Shown piece by piece: positions 1-6,357 of a DNA stretch of 12,346 bases (the stretch's first letter is position 1; each line of letters opens with the position of its first letter). The position numbers were made by a program, and so were the translations under genes. Where the stretch lies: NCBI GenBank assembly GCA_964631275.1, contig CAZVWQ010000033.1, forward strand, positions 1 to 12,346, read 5' to 3'. Under the pieces are notes generated by a model. That model had not been told where the DNA came from, ran no database searches, and saw only the letters and a program-made list of their open reading frames with translations. The stretch comes from CAZVWQ01 sp964631275 (GTDB taxonomy: Bacteria > Patescibacteriota > JACMRA01).

Positions 1-1
1 G

Positions 2-29
2 TTAACTAAATCTAAAAGACTTTTAATAT
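2..29 (+). promoter_or_regulatory. candidate promoter in repeat copy A
   Basis: TTAACT at 2-7 and TAATAT at 24-29, 16 bases apart, resemble sigma-70 -35 and -10 boxes. Transcription would begin near 35-37 and run through AGGGGGTG toward the following gene. The same arrangement survives in copy B. In AT-rich DNA such matches are common, so support rests mainly on conservation between the two copies. Confidence 0.35.
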
Positions 30-54
30 TTTTGTAAAGTTAGGGGGTGTAAGG
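2..54 (+). repeat. 53-bp direct repeat, copy A (promoter/RBS-like)
   Basis: This segment recurs at 8488-8540 in the same orientation with 50 of 53 bases identical, as counted by eye. It contains a promoter-like pair, TTAACT (2-7) and TAATAT (24-29) with a 16-base spacer, then a purine-rich AGGGGGTG at the place of a ribosome binding site. In this copy the end also forms one arm of a hairpin, GTTAGGGG (39-46) with CCCCTAAC (62-69), which is absent from the other copy. It lies just upstream of the 522-codon frame, so it may be that gene's expression signal. That reading is inference. Confidence 0.7.
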
Positions 55-102
55 CATTCAACCCCTAACGTAGCTTTAGATAAAATTGAGTTACCGAAGA
101 GA

Positions 103-1671
103 TTGATAGATTTTCCTACATTAAATAAACTAGGCGATAACCCAAATAGAGGCTTTTTTAGAGGTGTCAAAGAAGCATGGAGGTTAGGTACGTTAGGAGA
201 TATTGGTACAGCTGTTAACGGTATAGATATATTTAGTGGTAGACATCTAACTGATGAAGAGAAAACTTGGAAGGCTAGGAGAAATAGAGTTGGTAAGGGT
301 ATTGGAATTGGTTTGGGAACTATGGTTGCTACTACTAGCGGAGGATGGATTGGTTTACCAGCACTAAACTCAGTTTTTCTAGCTTGGCCATCTTCTGTAT
401 TAAGTGGAGCTGTAGGAGCTAATCTTATTTCTAACAACGTAGAGTCTAAACATGAAAAAGATGAATATTCAAAAAACATCAAGGGTTTTTATCAAAAGAT
501 TAAAAATTCTCTAGGCCCTAACTGGTCAAACAGTATTCATATGTTTAGTCTTTTTGGTAAGTTTAGTGACAATAGAGGAATAGAATTAGTACCAACTCAC
601 GAAACAGGCAAGTTTCTTTTGAACGAGATAATATTTAAAAACCAAGGTGAAGATGAGCAAAGCGTGCACAGGTCTCCAATGAATAATGGCCTGTCTATAA
701 GATTAGAAGACTTATCTGCTCTTCAGTTGAAAGCTTTGCATCATAGCAACGAAGAAGTGATTAGAGAAATTCTCAGAAGACCAACTGGGACTGATCAAGA
801 GGGGCAAGGTGAAGAGCAGGGTAGTAATTCAAATAGCGGTTTAGACCCAGCAGTACTTCCCCAAACTCAACCCCAAACTCAAACTAATACGACAGAGACT
901 TATAGTACTAATACTCCAACACCAAGTTCTGAAACGGATAAGTATGGGGTGGCAAAGGTAGAACAACCTGCTAATAAGACTATTCATGACCTAAATGTGT
1001 TTATAAGTAACTTGGATACCTTGAATGTAAAATACGGAAATTCTACGGATCATAAGCAAGGTCTATTAACTTTGCTTGATTATTTCAAACAAAATGGAGT
1101 TATTCAAAAAGTAGAAGCAGATATCTTAGATAAGATTGTAAGTTTTTTGAGAGAAGAAGGAAAAGCTGATATTATTGCATCAAATAACTATCAATTATCT
1201 TTGAAAGATCTCGATAGTAATAAAGGTTTTAGTTTAGTCGATACGGTTAGTGAGTTTATTAAAAAAATGAATCATAGTGATTTGGAAATACTAAATGGGA
1301 AGGTTAAAGATTATATCCAGAATGAGCTAATGAATGAATATAAGTCTAAAAAAGAATTGGAAAGTAAAAATCAAAAGAACTTAAGATTAGTAGTTGAAAA
1401 ATTTAATGCTTTAAGTGTAGAAGATAGACGAAAAGTAATGAAAATTTTGCTTGACCCTGAATCTTTGGAAGAGAATAGACAACAAAGGTTTAGGTTATTA
1501 TATAGTAACGGGTATTACACTATTACAGATTTAGTAGGAACTAACTTTACAGATAATAACAAAATTGATCTTAATACTTTGAAATTATCTATCCAAGACC
1601 ATGTTTATTTAGCAGAATGGATAAAAAAAGCAATTAAGAAGCAGAAGAAGTTGCATAATAATAGTCTTTAA
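103..1671 (+). CDS. hypothetical protein with glycine-rich hydrophobic segment and Q/T/P-rich linker
   Basis: I do not recognise this 522-residue protein. Residues 63-109 form a glycine-rich hydrophobic stretch (GKGIGIGLGTMVATTSGG onward) preceded by basic KARRNR, suggesting a membrane hairpin or membrane-inserting segment; there is no N-terminal signal peptide. Residues about 226-282 are a low-complexity Q/G/S/T/P linker (QTQPQTQTNTTE), separating an N-terminal part from a highly charged, largely helical C-terminal half (about 285-522). The start is uncertain. The TTG at 103 has no well-spaced ribosome binding site, and the frame is open back to codon 16 with coding-like residues (VALDKIELPKR) before the TTG. 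The gene may therefore start at a non-standard codon upstream or be 5' truncated. It converges on the MNT gene with only five bases between stop codons. A membrane or surface role is inference. Confidence 0.7.
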   Translation: MIDFPTLNKLGDNPNRGFFRGVKEAWRLGTLGDIGTAVNGIDIFSGRHLTDEEKTWKARRNRVGKGIGIGLGTMVATTSGGWIGLPALNSVFLAWPSSVLSGAVGANLISNNVESKHEKDEYSKNIKGFYQKIKNSLGPNWSNSIHMFSLFGKFSDNRGIELVPTHETGKFLLNEIIFKNQGEDEQSVHRSPMNNGLSIRLEDLSALQLKALHHSNEEVIREILRRPTGTDQEGQGEEQGSNSNSGLDPAVLPQTQPQTQTNTTETYSTNTPTPSSETDKYGVAKVEQPANKTIHDLNVFISNLDTLNVKYGNSTDHKQGLLTLLDYFKQNGVIQKVEADILDKIVSFLREEGKADIIASNNYQLSLKDLDSNKGFSLVDTVSEFIKKMNHSDLEILNGKVKDYIQNELMNEYKSKKELESKNQKNLRLVVEKFNALSVEDRRKVMKILLDPESLEENRQQRFRLLYSNGYYTITDLVGTNFTDNNKIDLNTLKLSIQDHVYLAEWIKKAIKKQKKLHNNSL

Positions 1672-1676
1672 GAACT

Positions 1677-1979
1677 CTAGATCTTAATCCCCTCTCTTTC
1701 CACCACTTCTCTAAATTCTTTGGAGATTGATTTTAGGTCGATTAGGTCAACGAGGTATGGGAGTTTTTGTGATAATTTTTCTTTAGTTTGGTTGAGTTTT
1801 TCTGTGTGGATTTTGGTTTCTTGACTGACAGCTATATCTACGTCTGAGAATTTTCTGGCAGTTCCATTAACCCTCGAACCGAAGAGAATTATTTGGACAC
1901 TTTTTCCTAGAAGATTTTCAATAGTTTTTTTGATAACTTCAATTTCGTGCTTGGTTAGGGCAATTTTTGGTGTGTACAT
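1677..1979 (-). CDS. MNT-domain nucleotidyltransferase, MntA-like antitoxin (HI0073 type)
   Basis: This 100-residue protein is a minimal nucleotidyltransferase. It shows the GS-x(n)-DxD signature as FGSRVNGTARKFSDVDIAV (residues 33-51) and a third acidic strand in YLVDLIDL near residue 78, the usual metal-binding carboxylates of the DNA polymerase beta-like fold. Its length matches HI0073-type proteins. Members paired with HEPN proteins act as antitoxins; characterised MntA proteins transfer AMP to a tyrosine of the HepT toxin, silencing its RNase activity. It lies 33 bases downstream of the HEPN gene on the same strand, so the two are probably co-transcribed toxin first. The ATG at 1979 has no clear Shine-Dalgarno sequence. 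The family call is secure; the antitoxin role is inferred from pairing and motif. Confidence 0.88.
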   Translation of the reverse strand: MYTPKIALTKHEIEVIKKTIENLLGKSVQIILFGSRVNGTARKFSDVDIAVSQETKIHTEKLNQTKEKLSQKLPYLVDLIDLKSISKEFREVVEREGIKI

Positions 1980-2012
1980 TTTAGGTTGTAAGATCTTTTT
2001 TTGTTATCGAGA

Positions 2013-2420
2013 TTATTGTTCCTCGTTTAGTCTGCTATTAATTTCTTCTAGTTTAATAATTAGGTTTTTGACTTCTGGGAGGAAAGTTTCTGCTATTTCG
2101 TAAGAAGCTTTGGCAACTTCTTCGGAATAGGCGTGAGAGGTATAATTTCTGGCTAATCTGAATTTTTTCCAGATTTCCAGATTACTGATTAACCCATGTT
2201 TGGCCGCTTTTTTCATTATTTCTACATAAGTTTGTTCTTCAATATCAATTTCGTCAAAGCCAACTTTTAGGAATCGTTTGATCATTTTTTTACTTAATTC
2301 AAAGGAATATTCGAAGCGTTGAATAGTTGAATCTCTAACTATGTCATCGATTGGCATATCAAGCACCTCCTCTAAGCTTTTGACTGCATTGATAAGTGGC
2401 TCGATGATGATTTTGGGCAT
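2013..2420 (-). CDS. HEPN-domain protein, HepT-like toxin / nucleotidyltransferase substrate-binding (HI0074 type)
   Basis: This helical protein of about 135 residues has the size and sequence style of HI0074-type nucleotidyltransferase substrate-binding proteins. Near residue 98 (counting from the ATG) it carries RNYTSHAY, an exact RX4HXY motif: Arg and His are the ribonuclease residues of HEPN toxins and Tyr is the residue modified by MntA in characterised systems. The conserved aromatic-basic helix FEYSFELSKKMIKRF (about 40-54) precedes it. I prefer ATG at 2420 (MPKIII); a TTG at 2432 would add four residues. Neither has a recognisable ribosome binding site. It lies directly upstream of the MNT gene. 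It looks intact, so a functional HepT/MntA module is likely, though an uncharacterised nucleotide-handling role remains possible. Confidence 0.87.
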   Translation of the reverse strand: MPKIIIEPLINAVKSLEEVLDMPIDDIVRDSTIQRFEYSFELSKKMIKRFLKVGFDEIDIEEQTYVEIMKKAAKHGLISNLEIWKKFRLARNYTSHAYSEEVAKASYEIAETFLPEVKNLIIKLEEINSRLNEEQ

Positions 2421-2451
2421 ACTAATTTTCAAATATAATTTTTAATCTAGG

Positions 2452-2565
2452 TCAATTAATTCTAATTATTTCTACCTCCTTCTTTACCAGCTCCTCACTT
2501 ACATAAATATTTGTCGGTAGGTTGAGGGTTCTACCGTCACTTAATTTTTCGGCATTTCGAAACTT
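2452..2565 (-). pseudogene. C-terminal remnant of an unidentified gene
   Basis: On the minus strand a 37-codon stretch ending in TGA at 2452-2454 reads like a real protein tail (for example KLSDGRTLNLPTNIYVSEEL followed by a charged helix). It is closed upstream by a TGA at 2566-2568 and has no start codon or ribosome binding site, so it looks like the C-terminal end of a gene whose front is lost. It lies 32 bases upstream of the HEPN gene on the same strand and may once have been the preceding gene. I cannot name the family. Confidence 0.35.
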
Positions 2566-2755
2566 TCACAAAGATTAAGTTTACTACTAAATAGATTATT
2601 TTGTAATAATCAAAGACCTTGCTAGACTTATAAAACAAAAATTATCAGATCAATACGCAAAAAAAATAGCTTTTTAGAGGTAACTTTTTATATCTTGATT
2701 TTATCTACAGCTTAGTTAATCAAAAGTGGAGAGGGTTTTAGATCATTAATAAAAC
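2566..2755. other. intergenic, no gene seen
   Basis: AT-rich DNA between the gene remnant and the tmRNA promoter. All frames are broken by closely spaced stops and I found no tRNA-like fold or repeat. Confidence 0.5.
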
Positions 2756-2785
2756 TTGACTAATCTCCAAAAATCAGCTTAATTA
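2756..2785 (+). promoter_or_regulatory. candidate tmRNA promoter
   Basis: TTGACT (2756-2761) and TAATTA (2780-2785) are 18 bases apart, or TTAATT at 17 bases; both resemble sigma-70 boxes. Initiation would fall near 2791, about 22 bases before the mature tmRNA 5' end, leaving a short leader that is almost entirely the hairpin at 2791-2808. Confidence 0.5.
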
Positions 2786-2790
2786 AATTT

Positions 2791-2808
2791 AGAATCTCTA
2801 CAGATTCT
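2791..2808 (+). other. leader hairpin just before tmRNA 5' end
   Basis: AGAATCT (2791-2797) and AGATTCT (2802-2808) pair perfectly around a four-base CTAC loop, ending four bases before the mature 5' end at 2813. It could position the precursor for RNase P cleavage or protect the leader; that function is inference. Confidence 0.45.
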
Positions 2809-2812
2809 TCTC

Positions 2813-3288
2813 GGGGGTGTCTCGAGGTTTGACAGTCAAGCAAGCTCAATTAGTGCTAGGTGGTTTGTAAGTTTACCTATAAACTTCCATTTTTTTATAA
2901 ATGGCGAAAATTCATTTAAAGGTGTTGAGTCTTTTGCAGGTAAATTTGCAAAATTCTTTGACACCGTACCCCAACAACCACAATTTGCTTACGCAACTGC
3001 GTAATTCTAATTTAGTTTATTATAAACTTCAGCCGCCAGATAACGGTCGGCTCGGGGTACCGAGTTAGTTCTGATTTGCATTTGGATTAGTCTAGCTTGT
3101 TTTAACTCACAAATGCCTAGTTGCAGGTTTATTCAGCTACTGCAATTAGTATTTTAGTTGTTTACCCTGGATTATAATTTGTTGGTCGATTGTAATTCAG
3201 TATTTTGATCAACTATGTATCTAGTCTGAAAAAACTGATTGAGTGATTGCTCGTCTGGACGGGGGTGCAAATCCCCCCACCTCCACCA
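2813..3288 (+). ncRNA. ssrA: transfer-messenger RNA (tmRNA, SsrA)
   Basis: The 476-nt RNA rescues ribosomes stalled on broken mRNAs and tags the nascent protein for proteolysis. The 5' end GGGGGTG (2813-2819) pairs over all seven positions (one G-U) with CACCTCC (3278-3284), followed by discriminator A and an encoded CCA at 3286-3288. The 5' region reads TCGAGGTTTGACAG, like the conserved tmRNA signature near the D-loop. A T arm is present: stem GGGGG/CCCCC at 3261-3265 and 3273-3277 with loop TGCAAAT, where G replaces the usual second T. A first pseudoknot is visible upstream of the tag (AGGT/ACCT interleaved with AAGTTT/AAACTT). After the tag come hairpins AGCCG/CGGCT and CTCGG/CCGAG, then an H-type pseudoknot GAGTTA (3062-3067)/TAACTC (3103-3108) with GCATTTG (3078-3084)/CAAATGC (3110-3116), and a TTGCAG/CTGCAA stem. 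It appears complete and functional. Confidence 0.95.
2903..3004 (+). other. tmRNA proteolysis-tag reading frame
   Basis: Within the tmRNA, after the first pseudoknot, a frame beginning at GGC (2903) encodes about 33 residues starting GENSFKGVESF and ending QFAYATA, closed by TAA (3002-3004) with a second in-frame TAA two codons later. The hydrophobic Ala-ending tail is that of an SsrA degron, though it ends AYATA rather than the common YALAA. The exact resume codon is not certain: GGC is the natural choice, but the AAT before it could also be read. Confidence 0.8.
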
Positions 3289-3428
3289 AAATAAAAAACC
3301 AATTTTCATAAAAGATATACTTATTTCCTAAGTAAATTAGACATTAGAGCTAAGCTTAATTGAATTTTTAACTTATTTTGTGATTTTTTTAATGTTTAAA
3401 AAACGTAAATTTTAAAAGTTAATTAATG
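3289..3428. other. intergenic, no gene seen
   Basis: AT-rich DNA between the tmRNA and the repeat. It has no convincing hairpin plus T-tract terminator. It does not encode the missing N-terminal part of the valyl-tRNA synthetase homologue in any frame I examined. Confidence 0.5.
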
Positions 3429-3501
3429 TATAGCTAACCCATATACCAGTTAGATATTTCGGGCATCCTAAACTTACTTTTAAAACAAACTTAATATCTA
3501 A
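3429..3501 (+). repeat. 105-bp MITE-like repeat, copy 1 (3' truncated)
   Basis: Begins TATAGCTAACCC and closely matches the first 73 bases or so of the 105-bp unit at 10682-10786 and the reverse complement of 7252-7356. It diverges just after the second internal arm AATATCTAA, so the right end is missing. It lies about 130 bases upstream of the ValRS-like gene. Confidence 0.8.
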
Positions 3502-3632
3502 ATTTTTCAGCCCTGTTTACATTTTTCATACTCAGATCAATTCAAATTAAAACTTTTTGGATTTTTAAAAATTACTATAAACCTTGTAAACTCAAACTTT
3601 ACAAAAAATTCTCTCTAGCCTAGACATAAAAT
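3502..3632. other. intergenic upstream of the ValRS-like gene
   Basis: Non-coding, AT-rich. An in-frame TAA at 3627-3629 sits two codons before the ATG, which rules out an N-terminal extension in that frame. No Shine-Dalgarno sequence is visible. Confidence 0.5.
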
Positions 3633-6152
3633 ATGTCTTTGTATTCTGAATTAGAAAATATTCCTCGTAATGATTGGCCGCAATATCTAAAGAAAAATTA
3701 CCCAGAAGTATATCTAGAATTTGCCTGGCAAAAATCTCAAGAATGGCGAAATAATCAAAAAGACCAAGCTACAATTTTAGGTGATACTCCAGACTATTCT
3801 AGGCAATTGTTTACTCTTGATGAAAGGGCTAATCGCATGGTATATAGAGCTTTTAAGCAATACTGGAAAGATGGATTGATTTACAAAAATGCCTATTTGG
3901 TTAATTGGTCAATTGGCCTGCAGACTGCTCTTAGCGACGTAGCTGGAGAAATTGAATATGAAAAAAGAGTAGATCCTTTCGTGACTTTTGAATATCGCTA
4001 TACTGGATTTTTATATTCTCAAGGCTTGGATAAGGCTGATGAAACCTTAAAAAAACTAATTTACAAAACTACAGACTTTTTTGAAAAAAACCCAATCAAA
4101 GTTTCTACAGTTAGACCAGAAACCATTTTTGGAGATGTAGCCGTGGCTATTCATCCAGATGTTTTAGAAAAAAAATTTTGTGGTTTTAGTGTTCAAGAAA
4201 TTCAAACCATAATGGAATTAATCAAAAATGCTGATTTAGATATTTATTTTCAAGTACATCCTTTACAAAATACAGGTGTAAAGCTAATTTTAGCAACAGA
4301 AGTTGACCCAAACTTTGGAACAGGAGCTTTAAAAATTACCCCAGCAAGCGATATTACAGACTATAAATTATGGCAAAAATATTTAATTGGCGATTTTCCT
4401 AGTGCTATTGGTAGAGATGGAAAATTAACTCAAGAATGTGGTGATTTTGCTGGTAAAAAAGTAGAAGAAGGTAGAATGCTAATAATTAAAAAACTATTAG
4501 AAACTGGATTTATTTCAAAAAAAACAACAGACCAAACAAAAAATGAGACTGAAATTGAAAAACTTAGTCAACTAGAATTTGAAAAATTAGATTATCAAAA
4601 ACAACAAGAATACTTAAAAAAGCTTTATCCAAACCATGAAATTGATTGGAATTATGAGCATAATGTTTCTATTTGCGAAAGATCAAAAACCGTGATTGAA
4701 CCTTTGATATCGGAAGAATTCTTTCTAAACTATCATAAAGTTGCCAAATCTACAAATAAAAGTCTTAAGCAGCTTGGACTAGAAGGAGTAGAGGAAATTC
4801 AATTTTTTAGCAGTGATTACCAAGATAGAGCCAAAAATTTTATTAATAATATTAATGATTGGTGCATTAGTAGAGATCTAGTCTGGGGACATCAAATTCC
4901 AGTTTGGTATAATCTTGATATAAATCCAGAAAAAAAATTGTATAGCTTTGATGAGTTAAAAAATATAAAGGAAATTCTCCCTATCCACATCGGAGACCAA
5001 AAACCAAATCTGCCTGGAAACTGGGTCAAAGAAACTAAGATTTTTGATACCTGGTTTAGCTCTTCTCTGTGGCCACTAACTACTCTAGATTTTTATGATT
5101 ATTTAGAGCAAACAGAAGATTTAATTATGATTCACGGCGGAGATAGCTTTGAAAAATATGAAGATTATTTAGAATTTATAAAAAACTGGGAATTAAGTCC
5201 GAGTGATTATTTAGATATTAATCAAGGCGGTGGTAATTGGAAAAAAGATTTGCAAAAAGAATTACCTAATTATAATATTCAAGTATCTTACCCCCAGTTT
5301 CCTAACAAACTTAATGCCAAATACGAAGAGTGGAAAATCTGGTTTGAAAAGGTTTTGGATGGTTTAGAAATTGCAAAAATTAACTCTGACTATTCTACAG
5401 TAGCGTCTAAAAGACGTGGAGCTTTTTATAAACCCAACTTACTAGGTCACTCCCTGGGTGGAAACTTTTTATTAAAATATTTATCAGAAAACAATTGCCA
5501 GGTTAAAAATTTGTATTTGGTAGCTAGCTGTCTAAGCGAAGGTGATTTTAGTACAGAAGAAAATAACTTTTCTAGAATTGAAGAAAATTGTGAAAATATT
5601 TATATCTATCACTCCACAGACGATCAAATTGTAGATTTTCAAGAAGCAGAAATATTGAAACAAAAATTACCGAAAGCTAAGTTAGTTAAATTTGAAGATC
5701 GTGGACATTTTGTGCAGCCTGTATTTTCTGAGCTAAAAAATCAAATTATTAGAGATTTAACAAAAAATACAACAATTACTGATTTTGAAAGATTTTACCC
5801 AACCCAAGAAATGACTACAGCCAAAGAAATATTTTATCTCTGGATAGTTAGGATGATTATTCTAGGTAAATATTTTACAGGCAAAATCCCTTTTGAAAAT
5901 GTTATCATAACACCAACAGTTTTGGATGAAAAAGGCCGTAAAATGAGTAAAAGCCTGGGCAATGGCCTTGATCCTGCAGAAGCGATAAATAAATTTTCTA
6001 GTGATTCTTTAAGATTAGCTATGCTAGGTGGGATGATACCAAATAGAAACATGAAGATGGGTGGCGCACTAGCCGACACACTTATGGAAAAATATAGAAA
6101 TATGGGTAACAAAATTTGGAATATAGCTAGATTTTTGGAAAGTAAAGAATAG
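3633..6152 (+). CDS. valS: valyl-tRNA synthetase homologue lacking HIGH and anticodon-binding regions, with inserted alpha/beta hydrolase domain
   Basis: ValRS joins valine to tRNA-Val. Recognisable ValRS landmarks, in order: FTLDERANRMVYRAF and AYLVNWS (about 60-95); the editing (CP1) domain with STVRPETIFG (about 159-168) and GTGALKITPASD (about 229-240); RSKTVIEP (about 349-356); NDWCISRDLVWGHQIPVWY (about 408-426); FDTWFSSSLWPLTTL (about 471-485); and RKMSKSLGN with KMSKS at 770-774. Three anomalies stand out. First, the protein starts at what is about residue 115 of a normal ValRS, so the first Rossmann half and HIGH are absent and are not encoded just upstream. Second, only 65 residues follow KMSKS, so the anticodon-binding and coiled-coil domains are missing. 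Third, residues about 487-716 are an insertion resembling an RBBP9/YdeN-like serine hydrolase. A smaller Lys/Glu/Leu-rich insertion lies near 300-340. An 839-codon open frame argues against simple decay. Canonical aminoacylation is doubtful without HIGH. Confidence 0.85.
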   Translation: MSLYSELENIPRNDWPQYLKKNYPEVYLEFAWQKSQEWRNNQKDQATILGDTPDYSRQLFTLDERANRMVYRAFKQYWKDGLIYKNAYLVNWSIGLQTALSDVAGEIEYEKRVDPFVTFEYRYTGFLYSQGLDKADETLKKLIYKTTDFFEKNPIKVSTVRPETIFGDVAVAIHPDVLEKKFCGFSVQEIQTIMELIKNADLDIYFQVHPLQNTGVKLILATEVDPNFGTGALKITPASDITDYKLWQKYLIGDFPSAIGRDGKLTQECGDFAGKKVEEGRMLIIKKLLETGFISKKTTDQTKNETEIEKLSQLEFEKLDYQKQQEYLKKLYPNHEIDWNYEHNVSICERSKTVIEPLISEEFFLNYHKVAKSTNKSLKQLGLEGVEEIQFFSSDYQDRAKNFINNINDWCISRDLVWGHQIPVWYNLDINPEKKLYSFDELKNIKEILPIHIGDQKPNLPGNWVKETKIFDTWFSSSLWPLTTLDFYDYLEQTEDLIMIHGGDSFEKYEDYLEFIKNWELSPSDYLDINQGGGNWKKDLQKELPNYNIQVSYPQFPNKLNAKYEEWKIWFEKVLDGLEIAKINSDYSTVASKRRGAFYKPNLLGHSLGGNFLLKYLSENNCQVKNLYLVASCLSEGDFSTEENNFSRIEENCENIYIYHSTDDQIVDFQEAEILKQKLPKAKLVKFEDRGHFVQPVFSELKNQIIRDLTKNTTITDFERFYPTQEMTTAKEIFYLWIVRMIILGKYFTGKIPFENVIITPTVLDEKGRKMSKSLGNGLDPAEAINKFSSDSLRLAMLGGMIPNRNMKMGGALADTLMEKYRNMGNKIWNIARFLESKE
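5094..5780 (+). other. alpha/beta hydrolase (RBBP9/YdeN-like) domain inserted within the ValRS-like protein
   Basis: This in-frame segment interrupts ValRS between FDTWFSSSLWPLTTL and FERFYPTQEM. It reads as a complete small serine hydrolase: first strand LIMIHGGDSF (about 497-506), then QFPNKLNAKYEEWKIWFEK before the nucleophile, nucleophile elbow GHSLGGN with Ser607, acid strand YHSTDDQIVDF with Asp663 or Asp664, and GHF with His692. This is the order and spacing expected of the fold, with all three catalytic residues present. The closest family by eye is RBBP9/YdeN (Ser_hydrolase). Its substrate is unknown. Boundaries are good to about ten residues. Confidence 0.8.
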
Positions 6153-6357
6153 GTTTTATAAATAAATCTTGGACAGCAAAAATTGGTTTATACTAAATAT
6201 ATAATATCAACTTTCATATCTTTTTTTTTAAAAACCCTTCATCGTCCAAACTAAGACCTTTCTTATTGAAGAGATCTTTGTAATTTTTTAATATACCAGA
6301 TAACCTACCAATTAGAAAAAATTTTGACAAAATATTTTATCTTAAAAACATTTACTC
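6153..6357. other. intergenic, no gene seen
   Basis: AT-rich spacer with long T and A runs. A TTGACA at 6324-6329 could be a -35 element for the following dehydrogenase gene, but no good -10 lies at the right distance. Confidence 0.4.

Noticed and set aside
39..69. Integron attC-like site, because of GTTAGGG...CCCTAAC
   Set aside because: The core site needs a pyrimidine at the last position of GTTRRRY and the opposite arrangement of the two boxes; neither fits. It is a simple hairpin.
12..482. A 156-codon minus-strand frame opposite the start of the 522-codon gene
   Set aside because: It is the antisense of a better coding frame; its proline/leucine/serine-rich composition is typical of a shadow.
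3429..3501. CRISPR repeat, because the sequence recurs
   Set aside because: Copies are kilobases apart, in both orientations, with no regular spacers or cas genes.
5834..6112. A 92-codon minus-strand frame inside the ValRS-like gene
   Set aside because: It lies opposite the KMSKS region, which is clearly coding on the plus strand.
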